DNA of 64,000 nucleotides from Cryptomeria japonica (taxonomy: Eukaryota; Streptophyta; Pinopsida; Cupressales; Cupressaceae), in assembly GCF_030272615.1 (NCBI RefSeq), contig NC_081413.1, forward strand, positions 161,076,849 through 161,140,848, given 5' to 3'. The translations under genes were made by a program, and so were the position numbers. Below the pieces are notes generated by a model that made no database searches, was not told the DNA's origin, and worked only from the letters and a program-made list of their open reading frames with translations. Shown here piece after piece: positions 42,394-53,927 of the stretch; position 1 is the stretch's first letter, and every line of letters begins with the position of its first letter.

Positions 42394-44920
42394 TAATGGT
42401 ATGATGAAAGAATAAGATTCCAGTCAACTACTGAGGGGGGGGTGAATTAGTAGATAGAAAAACTAATACAAACTTCACCAATCTCAAAATCAATCTCTCA
42501 AAGTAAACTTCAAACTATCAATGCAATATCACTGTCAAGATAAAAAATCTCAAGATAAACCGGTTGACTGTTACAATAAATTAACAGTAAACAACTTCAA
42601 ACTCATAAAAATCCAAATTCTTTTACTGCCATAAGTAAAAATTCATTTCACAATGCTTCTGGTTATCATGACTTATCAAAATTAATTAAGTAGTGAAACA
42701 AATCAACCATAAAAACATAACCTTAAAAACATTCACCACTTGACACAATATTTTTGACGTGGAAACCCAAATGGGAAAAACCATGGTGAGATGAGACTCA
42801 CAAGATAACTATCTGAACTCTTCTGAAGCTCACCCTATTAGGAGCCTAGCCTACTAAAGCTTTACAAAAGTCCTGTTAAAGATAGATCCTGTTAGGGACC
42901 ACCTAGTTAAGGGATTGACTATAATGCCTTGTTAGAAGCAATACCTTGTAAGGATTAACCTCGATAGAGGATTTAAAACTCCAAGCTAATGGATCACTGG
43001 TGCAGGAGCACCCTTCCAAACTCTTTCTCTTTCTTTGTCTTGTTGGTGTTATGCTTCTTTAGAAGCCATTGTACATGAATAAGAGCCATGAGCTCATGTG
43101 TGCTAGACTAGGTCCTAGTTTTAGGTCCTTAGTGTTTTTGTTATGATTTCTTGTGCAGGAGAGGTTGAGTGTGTCTGGAATGTGTGCTAGGCCTTATTTT
43201 CATATTGATGTCCTTAGGATATCCCAAAATAGGCTTAGGAGTCATGAAAAGCAACAATGGCAAAGTTGCTCGAAAGATACAAAAGTTGCATGACAACTTT
43301 TAAAAGTTTTCAAGCAACTTTTCCACCCAAAATGGTCATAGACCCTTGTTGTGCATGGAGAGCCCTAATTTTGGCACACTGACCGAGGTATGGGTAGTAT
43401 AAGTATTTGCAAACCCTAAATTAATGGGTTGGATGTCAAACATTGTACGACCCAAGCAAGAAGAGCTTGACAGTGACTGTTTTTGGGTTACTAGTTAGTT
43501 TGAATGAAGTTACCGAGAAAACTAATGGATTGATTTGCAAGAAAACCTATGTGAAATGTCTTCTTTGGTGTATTTATATTCATTTTGAGTGATTAGATTA
43601 GCTTTTTGTTTACCGGTAGAGTGTGTTTGTAAATAATTTGTAAGTTGCAGTCTCATTGTCCAGTTTTGGACCGGTTTGTGCTAATGAAGTCTTAACTCCA
43701 TTCCCCATAGTGGAACCACCATGAAACCATGGGGAATGGATGTGAAGACCCTATACTATAGTCCCAAGAAAGTAGGGCCCTTGGAAATTAAAGGAGGCCA
43801 AGCAAAGACCCATTCCTAGGCGAGACTGGACAGTGCCCGGTTAGGAATGGTTGTTGGTGCAGAGGTCTTGGAGAGCAAGGTTGAATAGTGGAGAGTGCAT
43901 CCTTTGGAGAAGGTGCAGAGGAGTGTGTGAAACACCATTGGTGTGAAGGAGGAGTCACCACCAAACCAAACAAGGTGGCTAGAACACAAAACCTTCACTG
44001 TGACCCAGATAGACCCTAAAAATCCTCACAAAAACCCGTGAAAACCTTAAAATCCACCTAGGACAGTGTAAAGACTATTGGGGGCCTAAAACCTAGAAAA
44101 TCCTTGTGTCCTTGCTAAATGAATGGCAGTCCTTTTTGGGAGATTGGGTTGTTTGTGCACCGTTTGTGAGAGGGAGCCCTAGAAGACCGGTTAGGAGGCT
44201 TAATTGGTCCTAATCCTTGTAGCCCTATTTGAAGGCAAAAACACAAAACAGTGAAATTGGTAAGGGGTTGAAGGCTTGAAACCTCTTGGGGGCTCATGAA
44301 TGGGTGGATAGACCATGAAATAGACCTGAAACAACCTTGCTAAGACTTTGGAAGGTGTGGAACAAGATTAGCCCTTATTAGCCATAGTAAGGGATTTTGA
44401 GTCTCATGAGTAGGTGAGACCTTATGAGTAGCATTGCAACTCATTGGTGGGTGGATTGGGCATGGTCAGGGGATTCCTCAAGAAAAGGTAAGTAATAGAG
44501 ACCCTAGGGTGTGTAGAGAACACCAGGTGATCCAAGGAAAGGATCCAAGAGCATAGACTAGGCTAGTCTATCCCAAACCCCATCCCATCAATCACCTTGT
44601 TAGAGGATTTGAATAGCACCAAGCTTGTTAGAGCTTACCCGGTTAGGGGATTTCAATTCTACTGTAATTGTTAGAAAACAACAAGAGTTTGCTGATATGT
44701 TTGAATAGCACTACACTTGCTTGTTTAGATCATTTTCATGCTCCTATCTTCCTTTACTCAAACTGCAGATACATCAATTGATTTGGCAACCACACACTCA
44801 ACTAAAAATTTGCCAACTCTGAAACTAAACAACTCATTGACCTTATAAAAAAATCAATTAGGTTGATAACACAACAAAAACCTAATTATCTCATAGAGAT
44901 TACAAACAAGTCAGTTCAAG
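42394..44920 (-). repeat. Copia4 3' LTR, 5'-deleted and split by a solo LTR
   Basis: 42394-42997 and 44596-44920 align with 48096-49020 of the 5' LTR. The remaining ~510 bp of U3 (partner of 49021-49534) is missing, and the text passes directly into RT at about 44920. Confidence 0.88.
42998..44590. mobile_element. Solo LTR, 1593 bp, inside Copia4 3' LTR
   Basis: On the plus strand it begins TGGTGCAGGAGCACC and ends CCCATCCCATCA. A perfect target duplication ATCAC lies at 42993-42997 and 44591-44595. It holds a strong hairpin at 43698-43739 (CCATTCCCCAT...ATGGGGAATGG, with inner GTGG/CCAC). Its strand is undecided. No coding was found; three short minus-strand frames near 43788-44297 have no motif. 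Confidence 0.82.
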
Positions 44921-47900
44921 TGTTTCCTTAGGATTCTTCTGGAATCTAGCAACTAGGCCAACTACATGAGCTATATCTAGTCTATTGTGAACAACATAAT
45001 GCAATTTTCCAATCATTGACCTATATTCCTTCTCATCAATAGATGTGGATTCATCTTCCTTAGACAACTTACAACCTGTAACCATTGGTGTCCCAACTGG
45101 TTTACAGTCACTCATACCAAAAATCTTCAAGACCTCTTTCACATACTTAGACCATGTGATGAAAATACCATTCTTCATTTTTTGTATTTGCAAGCCTATG
45201 AAATTTTTTATTTCTCCCACTAAAGACATTTCAAACTCATTTTTCATTTCATCTGCAAAATCATTTCTCATGTCATCATTACCTCCAAATATGATATCAT
45301 CTACAAAAACTTTGTTGACTAGTATTTTATCTCCTTCAAATTTGAGATGTATGTTGCTATCTTCACTAGTTCTTAGAAAACCTATCTTCATCAGATGTGT
45401 ATGTATCCTTTCATACCATGCTCTCGGTGCCTACTTTAATCCATATAAATCCTTATGCAATCTGCATACCATGTCTTTCTCGTTAGTCAAAGCATAACCA
45501 TCAAGATGCTCAATGTATACTTCTTCTTCCAGTATCCCATTTAAAAATGATGACTTAACATCCATCTAGCATACCTTGAATTTATTATGTGTTGCAAATG
45601 CAAGTAAAGTTCTGACACCTTCCAGACTTGCCATTGGTGCAAAAGTCTCACCATAATCTTCTCCTTCCTCTTGTGCATAACCTTTGTAAACCAACCTAAC
45701 TTTTTTGCGAACTAGAACACCATCTTCATTCAACTTGTTCCTAAATACCCACTTAGTACCTATCACATTTTTCTTTACTGGTCGGGGTACTAGGGTCCAT
45801 GTGTTGTTCTTCTCAATTTGATCTAGTTCCTCCTCCATATATTTAACCCAATGATCATCATTAAATGCTTCCTTAGCAGTTCTTGGTTCAATAGTGGATA
45901 TCATGGAGGAATTCTCTCTAATTCTTCTTCTGGTTAGTACTGCAGCATCCTTATCTCCAATATTCTGCTCAGGATTGTGATTTAGCCTCACACATCTTGG
46001 AATAACATGATCATTATTTTTAGGTTCACTTTCTTCATTATCATCATCTTCTTTTGAATTTATTTGTTCCGGTTGAACTGGTACATCAGTACTTTTTTTA
46101 CTAGTTTCAGATTTCATAGTTTCTGGTTCCAAAAACAAAATGCAAGGATCTTCATCCTTTTTCTCCAAACTGGTTTCCTCTGAGACTTCAGGATATTCAT
46201 CCACTTGAATATCAACACTCTCAATAATTCTCTGTGTCCGGTTGTTAAAACACTTGTAGGCCTTGCTCTTGGTGGAATAACCAAGAAATATACCTTCATC
46301 ACTTTTAGCCTCAAATTTGCTAACATAATTACCTCTCTTAATAAAACTTTTGTTTCCAAATATATTGAAATAACTAACATCGGTTGATCTTCCATACCAG
46401 TATTCATAAGGAGTCTTGTCTTTACCTCTTTTTACTAGAATTCAATTCATAGTGTAGACAGTTGTGTTGATAGCTTCTCTCCAAAAAAAAATTTCTACAC
46501 CTCCTTTTATCAACATCATCCTAGTAGCTTCAACAACTGACCGATTGTTTCTCTCTACGATACCATTCTATTGTGGTATCCTCGGTGCAGAAAGTTTTCA
46601 TTTGATACCATTTTCTTCACAATATCTAGTGAATTCCTCAGAAGTAAATTCATTGCCTTGATTTGTCCTCAAACACTTTATCTTCTTACTGCTCTCCTTC
46701 TCAGCTAAGGCCCTACTTGCCTTGAACTTACTAAAAGCTTCAGCCTTATCCTTCAAGAATGTGACCCACATCATCCTTGAGCAATCATCAGTGAAGATCA
46801 TAAAGTATCTATCACCTTGAATATTTTTTGTCCTTATTGGTTCACAAAAATATGTATGAACCAAATCTAACAGTTGTTCTGCTAAAAAAGATTTGCTCTT
46901 GAAAGTTGAGGATGTCATCTTTCCCAACTAACATTTGTTACATAGAGCATTAGCTGGTTTGGCCAACTGAAGCAAACCTCTCACTGTCTTGGACTTACTC
47001 ACTTTAACAATGTTATCAAAGTTTATATGAAAAAATCTCCTCTGCCAAAGCCAAGTATCATCTATCTTTTCAATTAAACAATTGCTGACTTTAGGATTAA
47101 GGTGAAACAAGTTACCTTTATTTTTCTTCCTGGTTGCAATTAGTTCACCTTTGCTCCCATAGATTTTGCACATACCATTATTAAACTCCAATGGGCATCC
47201 TCTGTCATTGAGTTGTGCCACACTCAAAAGATTGTGCTTTAAACCTTCAACCCAATAGACATCATTTGCACTGCTCTTTCCATTAAGAGAAACAGTTCCC
47301 TTACCTTTAACCATGTAGGGTGAGTCATTACCAAATCTTACAACTCCACCATCAAATTCCTTCAAAGAAAGAAATTTTCTCCGATCACCGGTCATGTGAT
47401 GTGAACAACCTCTATCAATGATCCAATCGTTAGAGTTATCCATCCGAGATACTAACACCTTCTGATCAGATATCTCCTCTTTAATGGATACAAACACAAT
47501 ATCTTCATTAGCATCACCATTAGATTCCTCATCAGTGATACCACCATCAATAGCAATAAGACAATATCTTTTGCCTTTACCCTTATACTTCTTGAACTTC
47601 TCTCATTTGTGCTCATTATCACCATTAGGACAGTTAGCAGCTATGTGTCCAATCTTGTTGCATGAAAAAAATTTCAAAGGTAATTTACCTCTATATTTAC
47701 CAATACTCTCTTCCTTGGCAATCTTAACATGTTCATTACTGCTAGAAATCTCTTCAAGTTTTTTCCATACATCATATGTAGTCTCTAGACCATGAACATC
47801 TACATACTTTGCATCAAACAAAGAACTGATAATAGCCTCAAGTGCTTGGTTGTTTTCTTGTTGCTCTTTCTTTTGATCATCGATCATAGTCCCACTAGGT

Positions 47901-48025
47901 GCAACATATTGAGTATTAACATGTTCCCAATATTGACTTCCTAGACTCTTGATATAAATTTTCATTATGTCACTCCATTTCCTATAGTTCTCTCTATTAA
48001 ACTTCAAACCTTCCTTCTTCATCAT
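44921..48025 (-). pseudogene. Copia4 gag-pol, decayed
   Basis: On the minus strand Gag starts MMKKEGLKFNRENYRKWSD (48025). It looks internally deleted: KIAKEESIGKYRG runs straight into the knuckle, whose first Cys is Phe (KFFSCNKIGHIAANC). Protease has WIIDRGCSHHMTG, with Arg in the D-S/T-G site. Integrase zinc region has WQRRFFH (first His is Gln) and CNKC. Its two catalytic Asp positions read HTY and RTNQGN, so both are lost; VERNNR keeps the Glu. RT has EGEDYGETFAPMA, CQMDVKS and FVDDIIFGG (VDD near 45298-45309), then SMIGKLHYVVHNRLDIA. RNase H is gone. Stops at many points. Confidence 0.9.
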
Positions 48026-48081
48026 GATCTACAAGATCTTTACCTCAAGCCGTTAGGCTTAGACCTTAGAGGACCTGATAT

Positions 48082-48093
48082 GCTCTGATACCA
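48082..48093 (-). other. Copia4 primer binding site
   Basis: On the minus strand TGGTATCAGAGC is intact, 2 nt after the LTR end CATCA. The initiator tRNA-Met complement. Confidence 0.9.
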
Positions 48094-48095
48094 AT

Positions 48096-49534
48096 TGATG
48101 GTATGATGAAAGAATAAGAATCTGGTCAACTACTAAGAGGGGGGGTGAATTAGTAGATAGAAAAAATGATACAAACTTCACCAATCTCAAAATCAATCTC
48201 TCAAAGTACACTTAGAACTATCAATGCAATATCACTATCAAGATAAAAACTCTCAAGATAAACCGGTTGACTGTTACAACAAATTAACAGTAAACTTGAA
48301 ACTCATAAACATCCAAATTCTTTTACTGTCATTAGTAAAACTTCATTTCACAATGCTTCTAGTTATCATGACTTATCAAAATTAATTAAGTAGTGAAACA
48401 AATCAACCATAAAAACATAACCACAAAAACATTCAACACTTAACACAATATTTTTGACGTGAAAATCCAAATGGGAAAAACCACGATGAGATGAGACTCA
48501 CAAGATAACTATCTGAACTCTTCTAAAGTTCACCCTGTTAGGAGCCTAGCTTATTAAAGCTTTACAAAAGTCCTATTAAAGACAAATCCTGTTAGGGACC
48601 ACCCGGTTAAGGGATTGACTATAATGCCTTGTTAAGAGCAATACCCTGTAAGGAGTAACCTCGGCAGAGGATTTGAAAATCCAAGCTAATGGATCACCTT
48701 GTTAGAGGATTTGAATAGCACCAAGCTTGTTAGAGCTTACTCAATTAGGGGATTTCAATTCTAATGTAATTGTTAGAAAACAACAAGAGTTTGCTAATCT
48801 GTTTGAATAACACTACACTTGCTTGTTTAGATCCTTTTCATGCTCCTATTTGCCTTTACTCAAACTGCAGATACATCAACTAGTTTGGCAACCACACACT
48901 CAACTAAAACTTTGCCAACTCTGAAACTAAACAACTCATCGACCTTATAAACAAATCAATTAGGTCGATAACACAACAAAAATCTAATTCTCTCGTAGAG
49001 ATTACAAACAAGTCGATTCAAGTATGACCATTGGATTACATAGTAATCTCTGCACATCAATCAAGAAAACCTCGATCACTCCTTGATCACCGCTTCATCG
49101 AACTCAGTAACTCATCACGTGCTTTGCATTACATGCAATATACCTCTTCATTCCCTAGACAAAAAATGTTTCATCAACGCACCAAAATCACTTGAAAATC
49201 TCTTCATACAATAATCATACGTGTCATAATCATTACAACTCATCATCAAATCACAAACCAATATAACCAATTCACCAAACTTAATCGGTTAGGGTTTATC
49301 AAATCAACAGGTAGGGTTTATCGATTCAGTAGCGTTTACCAGTTCAACTCTCCAATACATAGCAATACTGATTCACTCCACAAATTCTTCCTACCGCTTG
49401 TAGTTTCCTTTCACTAGCTCTTCCTACTGGTTACAAAACATCATTAAAACAATATCAACAATATCATTACCGATTAATTGACATCAATGACAACATAACA
49501 TATCATTAATGCAATCTTCATGCAAATGCCAACA
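48096..49534 (-). repeat. Copia4 5' LTR (1439 bp)
   Basis: On the minus strand TGTTGGCATTTGCATGAAGA to CATCATACCATCA. Its R/U5 half aligns with 42394-44920 (less the solo LTR). Confidence 0.9.
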
Positions 49535-49539
49535 CATAC

Positions 49540-49646
49540 TTCATTATTCATCTGCTTTTCTCATTGATCATTTGGTGCATCGCTGGTCCATGGATCGTAT
49601 CTTTGATCATTTCTTATTGATGGAGCAAGGGTGTCATAAAATAATA
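49540..49646 (-). repeat. Gypsy1 5' LTR, terminal 107 bp
   Basis: It continues the 5' LTR after Copia4; matches 32900-33011 (TTCAT...TGGTCCATGGATC...AAGGGTGTCATAAAAT). The LTR start TG has decayed to TA on the minus strand. The target duplication GATAC follows. Confidence 0.9.
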
Positions 49647-49651
49647 GATAC

Positions 49652-50431
49652 CAAAAATTAAAAAGTAAGGCCATTAAGTATCAAGAAGGAAAATATGAGC
49701 GGAGTGTATGCCCCCACCAGGGATAACTTTAAGAAACCACCCCCTGGGCAAAAGTGTAAAATCTTGGCAAATCAAACATTATTTTTTGGGGGAAATTTTC
49801 ATATTGATGGCAAAAAAAATTTTCAAAGGAGGAAAAAAATTATTTTGTATTGGCGAATTTATCTTAGGGTACGAAAATTACATAAAATTCTGGCGAATAA
49901 TACCTTGTTTTGTGGGTAAAGTATATATTGTAAGAGGCGACTATTTTTCGTTTAAAGGAACAAATATATAATTGTATGGGCGAAAAAATTTAGTCCGAAG
50001 GAAAAATTATTTAAGGGTATTGGTGATTTTTATCCACCGCTTGAAAATTATTTAATATGTTTGGCTAATATTTTGTTATTTATGGAAAAATATATATTTT
50101 ATTGGCGATTTCATGAATTCATTGGCCATTAATAGACAAGGCACATGATACATCACATCACATCAGCACATCACATTGAGTCTGGACTCTACACGACGTA
50201 TCGATGAGTGCAACCTCTTTGACATGTGAAGAGTGACACGTACCTAAAATCCATCAATAATTTTAAACTGTTCGATGATCGTAGAGCAATGGCTGAAGTT
50301 TTATTTCGGCCCAAATTTATGAAGAGAATGTAGTTTAGGAGAAAGTGCCTGAAATATAATTGGATTCAATAGACACGTATCAAATGTCCCGGTCGATAAT
50401 GTCGATCATTTAATATATGTCTAGTCACTAA
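49652..50431 (+). other. Unassigned; probable U3 part of the Gypsy2 5' LTR
   Basis: No coding sense. It is AT-rich with a loose repeat of GGCGA[A/C]T-like words (49850-50115), a style also seen in U3 of the solo LTR at 16146 (GGGCGATTTTGG near 16990). The Copia5 target duplication shows that it was continuous with 52843 onward. The left edge of Gypsy2 cannot be fixed, since its 3' LTR is outside the window. The few tens of bases next to 49652 should be Gypsy0 internal sequence. Confidence 0.4.
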
Positions 50432-50783
50432 TGTTAGAGTTATCTTGTATTAGCTAATAATTATTTATTTAATTATTAGTCTATTAAACTCTACACTTAA
50501 GCTAAACTTAGGCATTTAATAAATATTCTAGGTATTTAATAATTATTCTAATTATTAAATACACATTATCTCTTTAGGGTTGCACACCTTTAGGGTTGCT
50601 ATTATCCTTTTATAAGGATTGTATTGTACATTTTCATAAATTGATTCCCTTTCTAAATGATAATTTTCTTCTTCAGAGCATTTTTGCTTTTTTGCTTTAT
50701 GTGCCTCCATTCTTCTCTTGTGACAGGTATTTGGATGCAGGTGTTCTTGGGATCTCTGAAGTTGTATTTCCTCAACTTCTTCA
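50432..50783 (+). repeat. Copia5 5' LTR
   Basis: TATA-like TTTTATAAGG near 50611. The LTR end CTTCTTCA abuts the primer site. Confidence 0.93.
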
Positions 50784-50795
50784 TGGTATCAGAGC

Positions 50796-52485
50796 CTGCA
50801 TCTGTTGTTGCTTGTTCCTGATTTTTCAAAAGATTTTTTGGAGGAGGGTTTCAAGTTTTTTCAAAGTTTTTATTAGATATGGGGTAGCTGTTTTGTTTCC
50901 GATTATTTTGGGCTCAAACAGAACTCACTATTGAGCTCAGAACACCCCAAAACCCCCATTTCCATATAAAATTTGTCAAATTTTGACAAATTTGGGTTTT
51001 GAAATTTTTCTTTGGTTTTGCCTTTTTAGCACGAATTTTGAGAAATTCATCAAAAAATCATTACAAAAAATAAATTCAGAGCAGTTTGGGCCAAAACAGA
51101 CCTCACCGTTGGTTTCTGAAGGGCGTTTCCATTCATTTTGATATATATTTCAACCTATTTCGGTGACAAGTGCATCTGGACCATGATTTTTTCATTGGCA
51201 TGCTTTACGAGGCACAAAAATCTGTATGACTGTACCTGCAAATGCGTTAAAAAAAAAATTTATTTATTTTTTTTACCCTTTTTATGCCCAAAAAAAGGGG
51301 TTTTTTTTTTTCTTTTGGCCATAACTTGGGCAAACGGAGTCATTTTTTCGAAAACAAATAGGCATCGGAAAGCTAGTTCCGAGCCGGACCTTGTGGTGCT
51401 GAAATTTTTTTTCCAATTTTTTTTGTTTGACTGTGTTGTTTTCCAGTCAAAGTGGGGTCTCTTTTTTGCACTCCACGAGCCATAGAATGAGCATCCGAAC
51501 TTCGTTTTTCAAATATTTTATATCGTTGGAAAGCTTGTTCCGTGCATTTTCCAGCCATATAAGTTTAATTTCTAGATTATACTCCATGCATATTTTATTC
51601 AGTTTTTTGTTTTTTAGCACTCTGGTGGATATCTTGGTTGTTTAAGATCTCGGGATCTCTTCTCTAGGTAGGATGTCTCTATTTTGGTTCTCATTTCTAT
51701 TTCTAGTCTTCTTATCATTGTAGCTTGTATTTATGCAAACGCACTAAGATAAAGTGTCATCATGCATTGTTTACATCGAATCTTGCACCTCTTGTGTCTT
51801 ATTGTACATGCACCACTTATAAAGTGCCATGGGGGGTTGATGTTTGCCATCTACCGTTGTCCAGTGAGTGTTCCTTCCACGACATTCACTTCATGATGTG
51901 TGTCAAGTGAGTGTTCCTTCCACAACACCATGTACTTTCTCTGCACCCTCGATGTTCTTGGTTCGTCGTCATGCAGTTCTTGTTGGCCGTTCTTTTCAGT
52001 GTTCTTGTCCCTCTCCCTTTTCAACATTATGGGGACGTTTGTCCTATTGGTTCTAATGCTTCCTTGGTTCGATTGATCAACTCTTCAGGCTTTGGTGTCT
52101 CATGCCATCTATATCTTTGAGTTCAGTTGTTTGCCATCTGATTCGAGTAGTGTCATTTGAGGGCACTCATGCAAATTACAGTCTTCTCTACTTGGTCATG
52201 TTCTATTTCAGTGGATGTTCTTCAGATCAACAGTTACTCTTCAATAGTGTTTGCAGCTATTTCCTGCTTCAGTGGTGTTCTTCTTTCTTTTCCATCTCTT
52301 TTTGGAGTAGAGTTTTTTTCCCACGTGGTTTTCTCTATTTCTCCATTTCATAGAGATTTGGTTGTGATTGGGTTCCTCATCAGGCCTTGTTGCCGGGACC
52401 CAAATTTGCCTTCATCATGTAGTTGCATTTTTTGCATCACGCATTTAGTTTTTTAGCTACTCCTTAGGTTCATCTTAAGGGGGGG
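50796..52485 (+). other. Copia5 noncoding interior
   Basis: U-rich leader-like DNA. Near 51737-51830 it has GCAAACGCACTAAGATAAAG-TGTC and ACCACTTATAAAGTGCCATG, akin to the Copia3 leader (29340), so Copia5 may derive from a Copia3-like parent. GTGAGTGTTCCTTCCAC is repeated at 51864 and 51908. The open frames here (the longest about 115 codons) are Phe/Leu-rich without motif, and I do not call them genes. Confidence 0.7.
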
Positions 52486-52837
52486 TGTTAGAGTTCTCTT
52501 GTATTAGCTAATAATTATTTATTTAATTATTAGTCTATTAAACTCTACACTTAAGCTAAACTTAGGCATTTAATAAATATTCTAGGTATTTAATAATTAT
52601 TCTAATTATTAAATACACATTATCCCTTTAGGGTTGCACACCTTTAGGGTTGCTATTATCCTTTTATAAGGATTGTATTGTACTTTTTCATAAATTGATT
52701 CCCTTTCTAAATGATAATTTTCTTCTTCAGAGTATTTTTGTTTTTTTCCTTTATGTGCCTCCATTCTTCTCTTGTGACAGGTATTTGCATGCAGGTGTTC
52801 TTGGGATCTCTGAAGTTGTATTTCCTCAACTTCTTCA
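52486..52837 (+). repeat. Copia5 3' LTR
   Basis: Follows the G-rich polypurine tract; matches the 5' LTR almost throughout. Confidence 0.93.
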
Positions 52838-52842
52838 ACTAA

Positions 52843-53905
52843 CTGCAATCCACTTTGTCTCCATGACTTCCAATGTGGTACTTGGTACTGGTCACCTAAA
52901 ACCATAGGCCCCCTAGTCTCGATTTCATCACCAAGGTCCTAGCCAAAGGCAATTAAAATTAATCTTGAGCACACAATTATTTTCTTAAATCATCAATGTC
53001 ACATGGCAAATTAATCACTCTAAATTAATTAATCATTTCAAGTAAATCATTTTTAAAACAATTATCCTATTTATTTTATTAAATATCCTAGTATATTTAA
53101 TTAAATAAATCAATTTGCCATTAAATCATCAAAAAATGAATTAATTGGAAAAAAGGAATTAATTGGAAAAAATAATTAAAATTTGAGAAAAAGAAATCAA
53201 ATGGAGATAATCTTGAAAATCAAATAAAAAATTGAAAGAAAGCAATTAAAACAATTATATCTCAAAATTGAATAAAATAGAGAATAAATCAGTTTTTTTC
53301 TGGTTTTATCTTAATTTTAGTTCAATTTCTTTTAAAACTGAGAAAAGCAGCCAATCACATCAATTCACCTGGATTGTGCTTCTTCTTGGAAATTCTTGAC
53401 CACTCATCATCATTTGATCTCGGTCGTTGGTTTCTTTATGAATTTTCTATAAATTCAGGCTCTCATCTCCTAATCAAGGATCTTGGAGACTGTATTGTTA
53501 TTATGTTGTTTTTGCTTTAGGTTCATTAAGATTTTGTATTGAGAATATTTGCATATTAGTTATTGCATATTAAATCATTTAGCTTAATGTTTACTCATAG
53601 CTTAATCATGTTAGCCTAATATTCATTAATCTTGCATATCTTGCATTTATCTAGCTCAATCTTGCATCCATTTAGCTCAATTTCATACTCATATAGATTA
53701 AATCCTTCGTTTAGGTGTTGTCTAGTCACTGGTATTGCATATAAAAATCTGAGAGCAAGAATAAACTCACATCTACTAGAAGGCAATATGTCACTTTGTG
53801 ATGGTTTATTATTCATTGTTGATTGATTTACTAACCATGCATCTAATGACTTATTGAAGTGTTGTGTATTCAAGATACAGATACGATCCAATTTTCACAC
53901 ACACA
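52843..53905 (+). mobile_element. Gypsy2 5' LTR, right part
   Basis: It ends CACACACA directly before a gypsy-type primer site. TATA-like CTATAAAT (53447-53454) lies about 455 bp before the end. The stretch 52960-53330 is very AT-rich with AATTAATTGGAAAAAA repeated (53150, 53167). The 3' LTR is outside the window, so only the right end of the LTR is certain. Confidence 0.65.
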
Positions 53906-53909
53906 TTTT

Positions 53910-53927
53910 TGGCACCACCGTGGGGCC
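53910..53927 (+). other. Gypsy2 primer binding site
   Basis: TGGCACCACCGTGGGGCC lies 4 nt after the LTR end and starts TGGCAC like the Gypsy1 site. The tRNA cannot be named without a search. Confidence 0.65.

Larger units (their letters stand above)
42394..49534 (-). mobile_element. Copia4, Ty1/copia element inside the Gypsy1 5' LTR
   Basis: The target duplication CATAC is at 42389-42393 and 49535-49539. Read on the minus strand: 5' LTR 49534-48096, primer site, Gag, protease, integrase, RT, then a deletion that removed RNase H and the start of the 3' LTR, then the rest of the 3' LTR (44920-42394) split by a solo LTR. LTR ends are TGTTGGCATTTGC and CATACCATCA. Confidence 0.92.
31137..49646 (-). 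mobile_element. Gypsy1, complete Ty3/gypsy element with nested insertions
   Basis: Two LTRs share sequence, and the 5-bp target duplication GATAC stands at 31132-31136 and 49647-49651. Read on the minus strand: 5' LTR (49646-40709, split by Copia4), primer site, Gag, protease, an extra RNase H-like domain, RT, RNase H (split by a solo LTR) and integrase, then 3' LTR (33011-31137). Without the nested insertions it is about 10.2 kb. Every frame is broken. Confidence 0.93.
50432..52837 (+). mobile_element. Copia5: young non-autonomous LTR element, 2.4 kb
   Basis: Two 352-bp LTRs (50432-50783 and 52486-52837) begin TGTTAGAG and end CTTCTTCA. They differ at about seven positions by eye, near 98% identity. 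The perfect target duplication ACTAA lies at 50427-50431 and 52838-52842. The primer site TGGTATCAGAGC is intact (50784-50795) and a polypurine tract AAGGGGGGG (52477-52485) precedes the 3' LTR. The 1.7-kb interior has no Gag, protease, integrase or RT that I can see. It would depend on another copia for movement. Confidence 0.93.

Noticed and set aside
43788-44297. Three minus-strand frames of about 60 codons (Pro/Ser-rich)
   Set aside because: They lie inside a solo LTR with clean target duplications; no domain.
45045-47795. Several plus-strand open frames of 60-150 codons
   Set aside because: They are antisense shadows of Copia4 gag-pol, which is read clearly on the minus strand.
50596-50934. 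Open frame of 112 codons across the Copia5 5' LTR and primer site
   Set aside because: It crosses the LTR boundary and primer binding site, is Phe/Leu-rich and has no domain. The matching stretch in the 3' LTR encodes a different end.
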